From NCBI GenBank assembly GCA_034522155.1, contig JAXHLP010000013.1, forward strand, positions 124,001-188,000: DNA of 64,000 bases. Direction: 5' to 3'. The notes beneath the pieces are model-generated. The model was not told the origin of the DNA, searched no databases, and saw only the letters and a program-made list of their open reading frames with translations. Below are positions 9,050-16,747 of the stretch, piece after piece. Source of the DNA: Salinilacustrithrix sp034522155 (lineage in GTDB: Bacteria; Actinomycetota; Acidimicrobiia; Acidimicrobiales; Salinilacustritrichaceae). How positions within the stretch are numbered: the stretch's first letter is position 1; each line of letters opens with the position of its first letter. A program made the translations under genes and the position numbers.

Positions 9050-10165
9050 TCAAGGCCGGACGATGCCTTCGTAGACCCGGGCGTAGCGTCGAACCATCGT
9101 CGAGCGGTCGAACCGGTCACGAGCCGACGCCCTGATCTCCGCACGATCGAGCGAGTCGAGGAGCGGGACGGCGGCGACGGCCCCGTCGACGTCGGCCGTG
9201 AGGAAGCCGTCGGCGCCGTGGCGGACGAGTTCGCGCATGGACCCACGGTCGTGGGCGATGACCGGTGTTCCGCAGGCCAACGCCTCGGCCACGCTGAGGC
9301 CGAACGGCTCGTCGAAGTCGATGAGGTGGAGCAGCGCGTGGGCGCCACCCAGGACCTCGGACCGGCGTGATCCGTCGACGGGGCCGAGGTACCGGACGTG
9401 GTCGTCGTCGAGGTGCGGGACGACCTCGTGTCGGAAGTAGTCGTCGTCCTGGACGATGCCGGCGATGTCCAGTCGGCGTCCTGTCCGTTGGGCGACTGCG
9501 ATCGCCTGTGCGGTGCCCTTGTCCGGGTGGATGCGACCGAAGAACAACAGGTGCTCGCCCGGCTCCGGGTCGAGTGCGAAGGAGCCGACGTCGATGCCGT
9601 GGTGGATGGTGGCCGCGTAGTGCAGCCGGGGATGGCGGTCGGCGTCGCTGATCGCCACGTACGTGGTGGTGGCGTCATAGCGCTCGTACACCGGGACGAT
9701 GGCCGGTGACGAGAACCCGTGGATCGTGGTGACGACCGGCGTCTCGACGAGGCCGCTGTAGGTCAGCGGGAGGAAGTCGAAGCCGTTGTGGATGATGTCG
9801 AACTCGCCGGCACGCTCGAAGACCTCGGCGATGTGCAGGCACTCCGCCGCCTTGGGGTCGATGGTGTCGTCCTCGGACCATCCGGTCGCCACCGTGGCGT
9901 GGAGCGTGGCATCGGTGATCGAGTCCCCGGTGGCGAAGAGGGTGACGTCGTGGCCGAGGGCGACGAGGCCGTCGGCCAGCAGCGAGGCGAACAGCTCCCA
10001 CGGCCCGTAGTGGCGCGGTGGCGTGCGCCATGCGATCGGAGAGAGCACCGCGATCCGCAGGGGCGACGTCGTGGCGCCCGGGGGTGGAGCGATGATCGAG
10101 CGTACCGTGTCGAACCCGCAACTCCGGGCGTAGGCTCGACTCATCCCCCTTGGGAGAGTCGCCAT
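9050..10165 (-). CDS. GT4-family glycosyltransferase
   Basis: Retaining sugar transferase of the GT-B fold, 371 residues. The N-terminal domain begins LRIAVLSPIAWRTPPRHYGPWE. The C-terminal domain has HLLFFGRIHPDKG, DFDEPFGLSVAEALACGTPVIA (the conserved E-x7-E nucleotide-sugar region) and a Rossmann-like end. The real start may be lower: ATG 10144 lies directly after an AAGGGGG stretch, and the first ~25 residues are not conserved-looking. It is divergent from a second GT4 gene with about 85-105 bp between starts. The donor and acceptor are unknown. Confidence 0.9.
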   Translation of the reverse strand: MATLPRGMSRAYARSCGFDTVRSIIAPPPGATTSPLRIAVLSPIAWRTPPRHYGPWELFASLLADGLVALGHDVTLFATGDSITDATLHATVATGWSEDDTIDPKAAECLHIAEVFERAGEFDIIHNGFDFLPLTYSGLVETPVVTTIHGFSSPAIVPVYERYDATTTYVAISDADRHPRLHYAATIHHGIDVGSFALDPEPGEHLLFFGRIHPDKGTAQAIAVAQRTGRRLDIAGIVQDDDYFRHEVVPHLDDDHVRYLGPVDGSRRSEVLGGAHALLHLIDFDEPFGLSVAEALACGTPVIAHDRGSMRELVRHGADGFLTADVDGAVAAVPLLDSLDRAEIRASARDRFDRSTMVRRYARVYEGIVRP

Positions 10166-10248
10166 GCTTGGGTCGGACGGCCGGGATCGAACGGTTCGTC
10201 ACCCTCCGCAGGCCCGACGCCTCGCCTGAGCCGACCATAGGAGCGCTC

Positions 10249-11418
10249 GTGCCAGGCCCCTTTCCTTCCGCACTCGTTTCCCCGCCGCGGCCGTCGGCGC
10301 GCACCTTCGGCATGCTCGGGACCTACCCGCCGACCACCTGTGGCATCGCCACCTTCTCCGCCGCGCTCTCCGCCGGCCTCGTCGCCGAGGGTCACTCCGT
10401 CGACGTGGTGCGGGTCGCGCCGTGCCCGGGCCTCGACGATCCGCTGGTCCTCGCCTCGCTGACCGGCCCGCCGGGCCCGTGGGGAAGTGGGGTCGAGGTC
10501 CTCAACCGCACCGATGTCGCCATCGTGCAGCACGAGTACGGCATCTACCCCGGTGCCGACGGGGACGACCTGCTCGCCGTGCTGGACCAGGTACAGGTGC
10601 CGACGGTGGTCGTGGCGCACACGGTGCTGCGCGAGCCGACCCCGGGGCAGCGGCGGGTGCTCACCGAGGTCTGCGCCGCGGCCGATGCAGTCGTGGTCAT
10701 GACCCGCAGCGGGCGTGACGGGCTGATCGAGCAGTTCGGTGTCGACGCATCGAAGACCCACGTCATCGCGCACGGGGCAGCGACACCATCCGCCGCCACC
10801 CGATCCTCCAGCACGCGCAGCCGACCGCGCCTGCTCACCTGGGGTCTGCTCGGCCCCGGCAAGGGCATCGAGTTCGCGATCGACGCGCTCAGCGAGCTGG
10901 CCGGCATGCACCCGTGCCCCGAGTACGTCATCGCCGGTGCCACCCACCCGAAGGTCAAGGCGCGATCGGGCGAGCAGTACCGCAACATGCTGATCCAGCG
11001 GGCCTGGGCATCCGGCGTCGCACCGCAGGTCTCCTTCGACGGCGCCTACCGCGACCTGCCGGCGCTGACGGAGTTGATCACCTCGGCCGATCTGGTCGTG
11101 CTGCCGTACGACTCCGACGAGCAGGTCACCTCCGGGGTCCTGGTCGACGCCGTCGCCGCAGGCCGACCGGTGGTCTCGACGTCGTTCCCCCACGCGGTGG
11201 AGCTTCTCGGGTCCGGCGCCGGGATCGTGGTACCCCAACGCGACCCTGGTGCCCTCGCATCGGCCATCGGCTCCGTGCTGACCGATCCGACCATGGCGGC
11301 TGACATGGCCGCCGAGGCGCAACGCCTGGCGCCCGGTCTCTCGTGGGGCGCCGTCGCCGCGGAGTACGCCGGTCTCGCCGAACAGCTCGCCCCCGTTCAC
11401 CGGGGCGCGAACCGATGA
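10249..11418 (+). CDS. GT4-family glycosyltransferase
   Basis: GT-B fold enzyme of about 389 residues. GTG 10249 is preferred because AGGAG lies 5 nt upstream. It begins the family N-terminus TFGMLGTYPPTTCGIATFS. The donor domain shows LLTWGLLGPGKGIEFAIDAL and SADLVVLPYDSDEQVTSGVL with the late E-x-x-GAGIVVP segment. It overlaps the following broken gene by ATGA, so the two were co-translated. Genes of this arrangement usually act on an oligosaccharide, but the product is not identifiable here. Confidence 0.9.
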   Translation: MPGPFPSALVSPPRPSARTFGMLGTYPPTTCGIATFSAALSAGLVAEGHSVDVVRVAPCPGLDDPLVLASLTGPPGPWGSGVEVLNRTDVAIVQHEYGIYPGADGDDLLAVLDQVQVPTVVVAHTVLREPTPGQRRVLTEVCAAADAVVVMTRSGRDGLIEQFGVDASKTHVIAHGAATPSAATRSSSTRSRPRLLTWGLLGPGKGIEFAIDALSELAGMHPCPEYVIAGATHPKVKARSGEQYRNMLIQRAWASGVAPQVSFDGAYRDLPALTELITSADLVVLPYDSDEQVTSGVLVDAVAAGRPVVSTSFPHAVELLGSGAGIVVPQRDPGALASAIGSVLTDPTMAADMAAEAQRLAPGLSWGAVAAEYAGLAEQLAPVHRGANR

Positions 11419-11676
11419 CCGCCGCTCCACTCGCCCTCCCGGCACCCCCGCGCCGAGGCCGTCACCGGTGACCAGCGATGGGGCCGTGGCGTCGACCTCG
11501 CCATCGGCTGGTTCCTCGGCGACAACGACGTCGGCTGCCCGATGGGGGACGTCGAGACGGGCGGGGGCTACGACGGGCTCCACGCCACCGGTCCGAACCT
11601 GAACCAGGGTGCCGAGTCCACCCTGGCGCTCATCGCCACGTTGCAGCACGCCCGCAGCCGGGCGCTCGGCTCGTGA
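11415..11676 (+). pseudogene. Remnant of the third gene of the GT cluster (glycosidase-like), internally deleted
   Basis: The ATG at 11415 overlaps the stop of the GT4 gene (ATGA), as in an intact operon, but the frame ends after 18 codons. From about 11452 another frame encodes only the C-terminal end of a glycosidase-like protein often found beside such transferases: RGVDLAIGWFLGDNDVG, GGGYDGLHATGPNLNQ, GAESTLALIATLQHAR, stop 11676. The central several hundred codons are missing. Both preserved ends are clean, which points to one large deletion. Confidence 0.7.
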
Positions 11677-11725
11677 CGACCGGCGACCTGGCGGTACGCC
11701 AGCCGCTGAGGTGACCTGCCTCGGA

Positions 11726-11745
11726 TGTGCCCATGACGTGCCCAC
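11726..11745. repeat. GTGGGCAC/TGGGCACA motif, copy 1 of 3
   Basis: TGTGCCCATGACGTGCCCAC. Near-identical 20-mers occur at 26992-27011 and 61674-61693, each close to other attachment-site-like repeats. Here it lies between the GT remnant and the HEPN/MNT pair. Confidence 0.6.
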
Positions 11746-11768
11746 GCTGATCGGGCCGCCTCACCCGC

Positions 11769-12089
11769 CTACACGGGCTCACCGGATCGCTCGTCGCGAA
11801 GTATCCGCTCGACCGCGACCCGAAGCCGCGGACCGTCGCGATCGACCACACCCCGCACCAGGTCGAGGTTCACGTCCGGATAGGCATGGATCAGGCGGTT
11901 CCGCATCGCCACGATGTCTGTCCACGGCACCCCGGGATGTTGTGCTCGCATTTCGTCGCTCACGTTCGCCGCTGCTTCACCGACGATCTCGATCCACCGA
12001 ACGATCGCTGCGGCCAGCACCTCATCGGCGCGGAGCGCGTCGACACCGGCTGGACGATGTTCCTCGACTTTGCCGAGGAACTCGACCAT
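11769..12089 (-). CDS. HepT-like HEPN-domain toxin (DUF86)
   Basis: 106-residue HEPN ribonuclease-type toxin. The signature R-x4-6-H active site is visible as MRNRLIHAY near residue 65, preceded by helices typical of the family (VRWIEIVGEAAANVS). Homologues usually start some 8-10 residues earlier; upstream in frame is AIDRLRD directly after a stop, so the true start is unclear and a small indel is possible. Its partner MntA lies immediately upstream on the same strand, as in HepT-MntA modules where the nucleotidyltransferase AMPylates the toxin. Confidence 0.85.
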   Translation of the reverse strand: MVEFLGKVEEHRPAGVDALRADEVLAAAIVRWIEIVGEAAANVSDEMRAQHPGVPWTDIVAMRNRLIHAYPDVNLDLVRGVVDRDGPRLRVAVERILRDERSGEPV

Positions 12090-12113
12090 GTCCCGCAGTC
12101 GGTCGATCGCGAC

Positions 12114-12344
12114 TCACAGCGCCACTGCGTCGGTGAGCACCCGCTCGCGAACGTGCGGACGGAGCTCGTCATCGGTCACGACATCGACCGAACGCCCGAG
12201 GAGCTTCTCGAGGTCGGCGATGAGACCACCGAGGTCGAGCAGCGACCGACCAGGTTCGAACGCAACCAGCAGATCGACGTCGCTGAGGCTGCTTCCTGTC
12301 CCCCGTGCGACAGATCCGAAGACCCGGACATCGCCAGCGACGCG
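12114..12344 (-). pseudogene. MntA-like nucleotidyltransferase antitoxin lacking its N-terminus
   Basis: The frame encodes the catalytic core of a minimal nucleotidyltransferase: VRVFGSVARGTGSSLSDVD with the GS-x10-DxD signature, then a helical tail to stop 12114. Upstream the frame is closed by a TGA at 12345-12347 and there is no ATG, GTG or TTG in between. The ~20 residues that normally precede the core are therefore missing. Whether it is expressed at all is doubtful, which would leave the neighbouring HepT without its partner. Confidence 0.75.
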
Positions 12345-12644
12345 TCACCCGGACATCCACCACCACCCTTGTTCACCTTCGACGAGAGCCCGAGGTGCGG
12401 GCAGGACGGTCCACGGGTTCAGTTCGTGGAACAGGAGCCGGGTGGTGGTCATGATCGTGTCGCAGAGATCACCCCGGAAGCGGGGGTGCGCCTGGTCGAG
12501 GCCGGCGGCGACGCAGTAGGGGTGGCCGAGGATCGACCGACCGCCGCTGACGACGCCGCCGCTGGTTGCGTAGCCGCCGGGGGTGACTGCGATGGTCGTG
12601 GTCGACAGCGCGAGCGCGGCGACCGTGCCCTGGCGGTTCTTCGG
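12345..12644 (-). CDS. Possible orphan reading frame without a clear start
   Basis: About 100 codons with strongly G/C-biased third positions, so it looks translated. The sequence includes SGGRSILGHPYCVAAGLDQ and TIMTTTRLLFHELNPW and ends at TGA 12345. No start codon fits; ATG 12649 is in a different frame and would require an indel. It follows the cupin gene closely on the same strand. I do not recognise the family. It may be the remainder of a shortened gene, as elsewhere in this window. Confidence 0.25.
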   Translation of the reverse strand, partial: PKNRQGTVAALALSTTTIAVTPGGYATSGGVVSGGRSILGHPYCVAAGLDQAHPRFRGDLCDTIMTTTRLLFHELNPWTVLPAPRALVEGEQGWWWMSG

Positions 12645-12661
12645 TACATGGTTCCTCTTCT

Positions 12662-13147
12662 TCAGGCCACGGGTGCCGGCGGGGGGCCGAGCACCTCGAT
12701 GGAGAACTGGGCGCACACCTCGGCGACGTGGGCCGGGTCGATGTCTTCGGGTTCGGGGAGCACCGCGTCGTCGGTCGGGCGGCCGAGGGCGGCGACGAAG
12801 CGCTCGAACTGGGCCGGGGTGGAGATCTGCAGGACCCGGGCGGTCTCGGAGCGGATCTGGAAGGTGTGAGGTCGGCCCCGGGGAAGCCACACGACCGCGC
12901 CGTCGCCGTAGACGCCCTCGGTGTCGCCGCACGAGAACCAGATCTCGCCCTCGATGACGTAGAACAGCTCGTCCTCGACGTCGTGGCGGTGCAGCGGCGG
13001 CCCGAAGTTCTTCGGGGCCAGGAACTCCATGACGGTCATCTGACCGTCGGTGTGCTCACTGGTCAGCTTGGCCGTGAACAGGTTGTTGAGGAAGTGGAAG
13101 TGTTCGCCGTCGCCCCGGGCGACGATCGTCGGGGATTGGAGGGTCAT
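12662..13147 (-). CDS. Cupin-domain protein (quercetin-2,3-dioxygenase-like)
   Basis: 161 residues from ATG 13147 (MTLQSPTIVARGDGEHFHF). A single cupin barrel carries the metal-binding motif 1 (PLHRHDVEDELFYVIEGE) and motif 2 (PRGRPHTFQI). Such proteins bind Fe, Mn or Ni and act as dioxygenases, isomerases or sensors; which applies is not decidable. Its promoter region contains one of two operator-like arrays shared with the VOC/LuxR pair 1.5 kb away, suggesting common control by the LuxR protein. A longer start at 13192 exists but is less likely. Confidence 0.88.
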   Translation of the reverse strand: MTLQSPTIVARGDGEHFHFLNNLFTAKLTSEHTDGQMTVMEFLAPKNFGPPLHRHDVEDELFYVIEGEIWFSCGDTEGVYGDGAVVWLPRGRPHTFQIRSETARVLQISTPAQFERFVAALGRPTDDAVLPEPEDIDPAHVAEVCAQFSIEVLGPPPAPVA

Positions 13148-13581
13148 GGATCGGACGGTACGAATCGGGCGCTCCGGGGTACATCCCGCCATCGGGTGGA
13201 CTTCGCCCTCAGCTGCGGGTACCCACCCCCACAGGTGGGGGATGGGGCCTTGACACGACGGCTGATCAGCAGCCGGTACCAGCGGTCACCGCCGGGATCG
13301 TTGGAGATCTGCTGATCGGTCAGACCGGTGAGCAGCGCGGTCCACAGATCGAGCAGTCGTGGCTCGGAAACACCGGCTGCGGCCATGGCCCGGCCTGCGC
13401 TCTGGAGTACTTCCTCGGCGATGGCGTACAGGCTGGGCGCACGCATCCCGACCCGCTCCGCCAGGTTGCGCAACGACAGCGCGACCAGACCGTCCTGGCG
13501 ACACAGCTCCCATGCCGCGTCGAGGATCTCGCCCCGCGTCTGCTCTCGCCGACGATCGATCGCGCGTGCCGGTGCGCTCAT
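13144..13581 (-). pseudogene. TetR-family regulator with internal and 3' deletions
   Basis: The N-terminal helix-turn-helix is intact (TRGEILDAAWELCRQDG and LAERVGMRAPSLYAI). The conserved continuation SLYAYF and most of the ligand domain are missing. The frame jumps to the distal part (LLDLWTALLTGLTDQQI, NDPGGDRWYRLL) and then runs without a proper end into the cupin promoter, translating the operator repeats. About 145 codons remain against the usual ~200. DNA binding might survive; ligand sensing probably not. Confidence 0.65.
13190..13245. promoter_or_regulatory. Operator-like array A upstream of the cupin gene
   Basis: In order: CATCGGGTGG, CTGCGGGTA and CCACAGGTGGGGGATG. The same three elements in the same order and with nearly the same spacing occur at 14698-14751. 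The common half site is close to CAGGTGGGGG. A LuxR-type regulator is encoded beside the second array. Confidence 0.5.
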
Positions 13582-13671
13582 GAACCCGGTCCGAACAGTA
13601 TTCGGTTTTCATCCAACAGCGTTCGGACCCGATGCCAACCGGGGCCGGCACCGCACCAGCGGCGACTGCAT

Positions 13672-14151
13672 TCATGTACCGATCGAGGATCCTCGTGCGT
13701 AGGCGTGGGCAGCGCGCACGAGTCGGGTGACCACGTCGCGTTCGTGGTCGTCGCGCGGTGCATAGACCATGACGGCGTTGGGTGGGATCTCGCCGCGGCG
13801 GGCCACCGGGTGTTGCTCGGCCCAACCGGCGGCGATGGCGTCGGCGACGAGGGTGGGCGGAAGCATCACGTGCAGGCTCTGGTCCTCGCCGGGATGCACG
13901 TGGGCGAACTCGGTGTCGACCATGAACGCATCGGGGGGTGCATCGACGGCGACGGGAAGGCACAGGGCGCGGGCACCGGGCACCGAGATCTGGCTCGCCC
14001 GTTCCTCGACGTCGGGCAGGGCGAAGATGTCGGCGGCGAGCAGGTCGCGCTGCACCGTGTCCTCGGGCTGTTGGTCGAGTTGGGTGTGCGGGTTGCTGGG
14101 TGTCGTCGCCGGCCGGGTGCCACGTCGGGTCGGGAGCCGATGCGGGTCCAC
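13672..14151 (-). CDS. DUF5519 (luciferase-domain-like) protein
   Basis: 159-residue protein from GTG 14151, one base after the VOC stop, so translationally coupled. It carries the family pattern FAHVHPGEDQSLHVMLPP, GWAEQHPVARRG and PPNAVMVYAPRD. Proteins of this group are small soluble proteins of unknown biochemical function, often encoded with cupins or regulators. The N-terminal ~40 residues are Arg/Thr/Pro rich and may not be structured. It belongs to the VOC operon. Confidence 0.82.
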   Translation of the reverse strand: MDPHRLPTRRGTRPATTPSNPHTQLDQQPEDTVQRDLLAADIFALPDVEERASQISVPGARALCLPVAVDAPPDAFMVDTEFAHVHPGEDQSLHVMLPPTLVADAIAAGWAEQHPVARRGEIPPNAVMVYAPRDDHERDVVTRLVRAAHAYARGSSIGT

Positions 14152-14152
14152 G

Positions 14153-14611
14153 TCAGTCCTGCCCGAAGGCGATGAGCTCGACCTGGATGCCGTCGGGGTC
14201 CAGGAACGTGAGCAGCGAGATCGGCATCCCCTCCATCGGGTAGGCGCCCGAGTGAGCCACACCCTGCCGATCGAGATGGGCCGCCCACCGGTCGAGCGCC
14301 TCGACCGACTCGACCGAGAAACACACGTGATCGAGCCCGGTACGGGTGGCGTCGAACGACTCTCCCCCGTTGGCGGGATGATGGTCGAGCCCCACGTTCA
14401 GGGACATGTCCGAAGTGCCGAGCACCACGGCGTAGCCGCCCTGGTCGCTGTGATGGTGCGCCTCCTGGAACTGGCGTTGGAGACCGAGCACCCGCTCGTA
14501 CCAAGCGCAGCTCGCCTCGACGTCGGTCACGGTGAGGCCCACGTGTTGGATTCCCGTCACCGCCGGCATGGTGGCCGCGTTCGTGTCGTGCTCCTCGGTC
14601 GTCGTCATCAT
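14153..14611 (-). CDS. VOC-family (glyoxalase/dioxygenase) protein
   Basis: 152 residues, starting at ATG 14611 with GGGAG 7 nt upstream. Two beta-alpha-beta-beta-beta modules are visible: IQHVGLTVTDVEASCAWYERVLG, then LDHVCFSVESVEALDRW and FLDPDGIQVELIAFG. Metal ligands His in QHVG, His in LDHV and Glu in QVELI are in place. It may be a glyoxalase, extradiol dioxygenase or resistance protein; the substrate is unknown. It is divergent from a LuxR regulator, with array B between them, and is followed by the DUF5519 gene. Confidence 0.88.
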   Translation of the reverse strand: MMTTTEEHDTNAATMPAVTGIQHVGLTVTDVEASCAWYERVLGLQRQFQEAHHHSDQGGYAVVLGTSDMSLNVGLDHHPANGGESFDATRTGLDHVCFSVESVEALDRWAAHLDRQGVAHSGAYPMEGMPISLLTFLDPDGIQVELIAFGQD

Positions 14612-14689
14612 CGCTCCCTCGTCGTGGGTGTGGTGATCGGACCGTACGAACCGCCGACACCGTGCAGAATCCCGAGGTCGGGTGGAGCT

Positions 14690-14756
14690 CGATCCCCCAT
14701 CGGGTGGCGTCGACCCCCCACCTGCGGGATGCACCCCACAGGTGGGGGATGTCCAC
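14690..14756. promoter_or_regulatory. Operator-like array B between VOC and LuxR genes
   Basis: Three related sites: CCCCCATCGGGTGG, CCCCCCACCTGCGGGATG and CCCCACAGGTGGGGGATG, each roughly palindromic around CANNTG. It sits in the divergent promoter region and mirrors array A. Confidence 0.55.
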
Positions 14757-14785
14757 CCGGGACGGTCGCCCGTACCATCCAGCCC

Positions 14786-15853
14786 ATGGGGATCGCAGCC
14801 TTCACCGCCGCCCGCGACCGATTGCTCTCCGCGGAGGCAACGGCACTCGGCCCGGAGGACACCTGTTCCGAGATCGCCCGCGCCGTCGCTGCGGTCGCTC
14901 CCTACGAGGCCGCCGCGGTCATGACCACCGACCCGGACACCAATCTCCCCGCCGGAGGGATCGTCACCGGATTCGAGAGCGACCAGTGCGTCCCGTTCTG
15001 GGACAACGAGCTCCTCGACCCCGACTTCAACAAGTTCAACGACCTCGCCCGCAGCACCGACCCGGTCGTCACCCTCGCCGAGGTGACCGACGGCGACCTG
15101 GCCCGCAGCCCCCGCTTCACCAAGCTCTACGAACCCTTCGGCGGCGTCGACGAACTGCGGATCGCGTTCGTGGCCGGCACGTCGTGCCTGGCCATCGCCG
15201 CCTTCGTCCGCTGCGCCGGCGAGCCGTTCACCACCACCGAGGTCCGCGACGTCCGCAACCTCGTCGTTCCCACCACCGCCGCGCTGCGCAACGCGCTCGG
15301 ACACATGGGCGACCCGGTCACCCCGCACGGCCCGGTCGTCATCCTCCTCGACGGATCCGGCAACGTCCGGAGCCGATCCCACGGCGCCGACGAGGTCCTC
15401 GAGGACCTCCGCATCGACGTCGACGGCGACGGCGACCTCCCCGGCACGCTGATGATCGCGGCCGCCCGCGCCCGATCGAGCCGATCGTCGACCCGACTCA
15501 CCACACGCCTCCGAGGCCGCAGCGGCCGATGGGTGCGCGTCCACGTGACCCCGATGGACGGTGACGACACGGTCTCGGTCACCATCGACGCCGCCCGGCC
15601 CGGCGACCTGGTCCCGATCCTGCTCGACTCCTACGGCCTCACCGAACGAGAGACCGACATCGTCCTGCAGATCTGTCGTGGCGCCGCGACCAAGGAGATC
15701 GCCCGAGACCTGTCGATCTCGGTCCACACCGTGCGCGACCACCTCAAGACCATCTTCGACAAGGCCGGCGTCAACAGCCGCGGCGAGCTCGTTGCCCGCC
15801 TGTTCTCCAACCACGTCCTCGAATACTTCGAAGACACCATCGTCGCCCTCTGA
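14786..15853 (+). CDS. LuxR-family transcriptional regulator with N-terminal sensor-like region
   Basis: 355 residues. The N-terminal ~200 residues resemble a GAF-like sensor region without recognisable ligand residues. The C-terminal LuxR helix-turn-helix is clear: YGLTERETDIVLQICRG, TKEIARDLSISVHTVRDHLK, TIFDKAGVNSRGELVARL. It is divergent from the VOC/DUF5519 operon. Array B lies directly in front of both, so autoregulation and control of the cupin through array A are plausible inferences. Confidence 0.9.
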   Translation: MGIAAFTAARDRLLSAEATALGPEDTCSEIARAVAAVAPYEAAAVMTTDPDTNLPAGGIVTGFESDQCVPFWDNELLDPDFNKFNDLARSTDPVVTLAEVTDGDLARSPRFTKLYEPFGGVDELRIAFVAGTSCLAIAAFVRCAGEPFTTTEVRDVRNLVVPTTAALRNALGHMGDPVTPHGPVVILLDGSGNVRSRSHGADEVLEDLRIDVDGDGDLPGTLMIAAARARSSRSSTRLTTRLRGRSGRWVRVHVTPMDGDDTVSVTIDAARPGDLVPILLDSYGLTERETDIVLQICRGAATKEIARDLSISVHTVRDHLKTIFDKAGVNSRGELVARLFSNHVLEYFEDTIVAL

Positions 15854-15942
15854 CGACGCGCGGCGGCGAGCACACGAGCCGTGACAAGGACCGGGACCCG
15901 CTGCCTACAGTCGGGCGCTGCAGGATCGGGGCGATGACGTCT

Positions 15943-15982
15943 GACCTCTGCGTTCCGTGCGCAGTCGTTGGGCCGCGGGATG
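15943..15982. repeat. Attachment-site-like 40-bp repeat, copy 1
   Basis: Begins GACCTCTGCGTTCC and ends GGGCCGCGGGATG. A copy with about four mismatches lies at 26740-26779 and a shorter one at 61520. The opening bases match part of the tRNA-like 43-mer at 26853 and 61753. It lies just before the Phd/RelE module. Confidence 0.5.
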
Positions 15983-16117
15983 GACGCGGGATGGCAGGAC
16001 CAACGGAGAGCGGCGGTTCTCCCGCAAGTAGCGGTGTCCGGAATCGGACTTGGTGGGCGTCGAGAGGAACGGTCGGCGGGTTGGACGGAGGCGTGCGATC
16101 TAGCCATACTTCTAGCC

Positions 16118-16402
16118 ATGGCCTTGAGCGAGCATCTGTCCCTCGCAGACGTGAAGAACCGACTGTCTGAAGTTGTCGACAAGCTCCAACGCGAGCACGG
16201 CCGCGTCGTGGTGACCAAGCACGGACAACCGGCTGCCGTGATGCTCAACGTCGACGACCTGGAATCCCTCGAAGAGACGCTCGCGATCCTCAGCAATCCG
16301 ACGCTGATGGAAGCGATCCGTGACGGCGATGCCGACGTCGCCGCCGGCCGCACGGAGCGCCTCACGAAAGACGAGGCACTCGCTCGCATCTCCAAGAAGT
16401 GA
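16118..16402 (+). CDS. Phd/YefM-family antitoxin
   Basis: 94 residues. The N-terminal Phd/YefM DNA-binding fold reads LSEHLSLADVKNRLSEVVD and VVVTKHGQPAAVMLNVDD; the C-terminal part (residues 50-94) is charged and would wrap the toxin. ATG 16118 is preferred to longer frames. Two direct TAGCCAT repeats just upstream (16100-16119) overlap the likely promoter and could be the autoregulatory operator. The toxin gene follows with a GTGA overlap. Confidence 0.92.
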   Translation: MALSEHLSLADVKNRLSEVVDKLQREHGRVVVTKHGQPAAVMLNVDDLESLEETLAILSNPTLMEAIRDGDADVAAGRTERLTKDEALARISKK

Positions 16403-16674
16403 CAACGAACCCGTTCGAGATCGACTGGGCATCGAGTGCGCTCCGATCACTCAATCGCCTACCGGAAAGGATCGCGACCGCCTGCGTCGAGTTCGTCTAC
16501 GGCGGACTCGCAGAGAACCCCCACCGGGTCGGGCGGACGCTCCGGTTCGATCTCGAGGGGAAGCACAGCGCTCGTCGCGGCGACTTTCGAGTCGTCTACG
16601 AGATCGACGACGAGCATCGCGTCGCCACGGTTGTCGCGATCGATCACCGGAGCGACGTCTACCGGCCCCACTGA
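16399..16674 (+). CDS. RelE/ParE-family toxin
   Basis: 91 residues. Typical RelE pattern: FEIDWASSALRSLNRLPE at the start, LRFDLEGKHSARRGDFRVVYEI in the middle (the R-x-G-D-[FY]-R-[VI]-x-Y core), and IDHRSDVYRP at the end. Members cleave ribosome-bound mRNA or poison gyrase; RelE is the closer match. GTG 16399 overlaps the antitoxin stop, the usual coupling for these pairs. Confidence 0.92.
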   Translation: MTTNPFEIDWASSALRSLNRLPERIATACVEFVYGGLAENPHRVGRTLRFDLEGKHSARRGDFRVVYEIDDEHRVATVVAIDHRSDVYRPH

Positions 16675-16747
16675 TCGCTCCCTCTCGGAATCGGCGCATG
16701 CCACGCAGGGCCGAAGCGGCCCGGACGGTCCCGATACCCTCGGTCCG

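Noticed and set aside
12345..12347. UGA between the orphan frame and MntA as a third selenocysteine codon
   Set aside because: No SECIS hairpin at 11 nt, and the flanking sequences belong to unrelated proteins.
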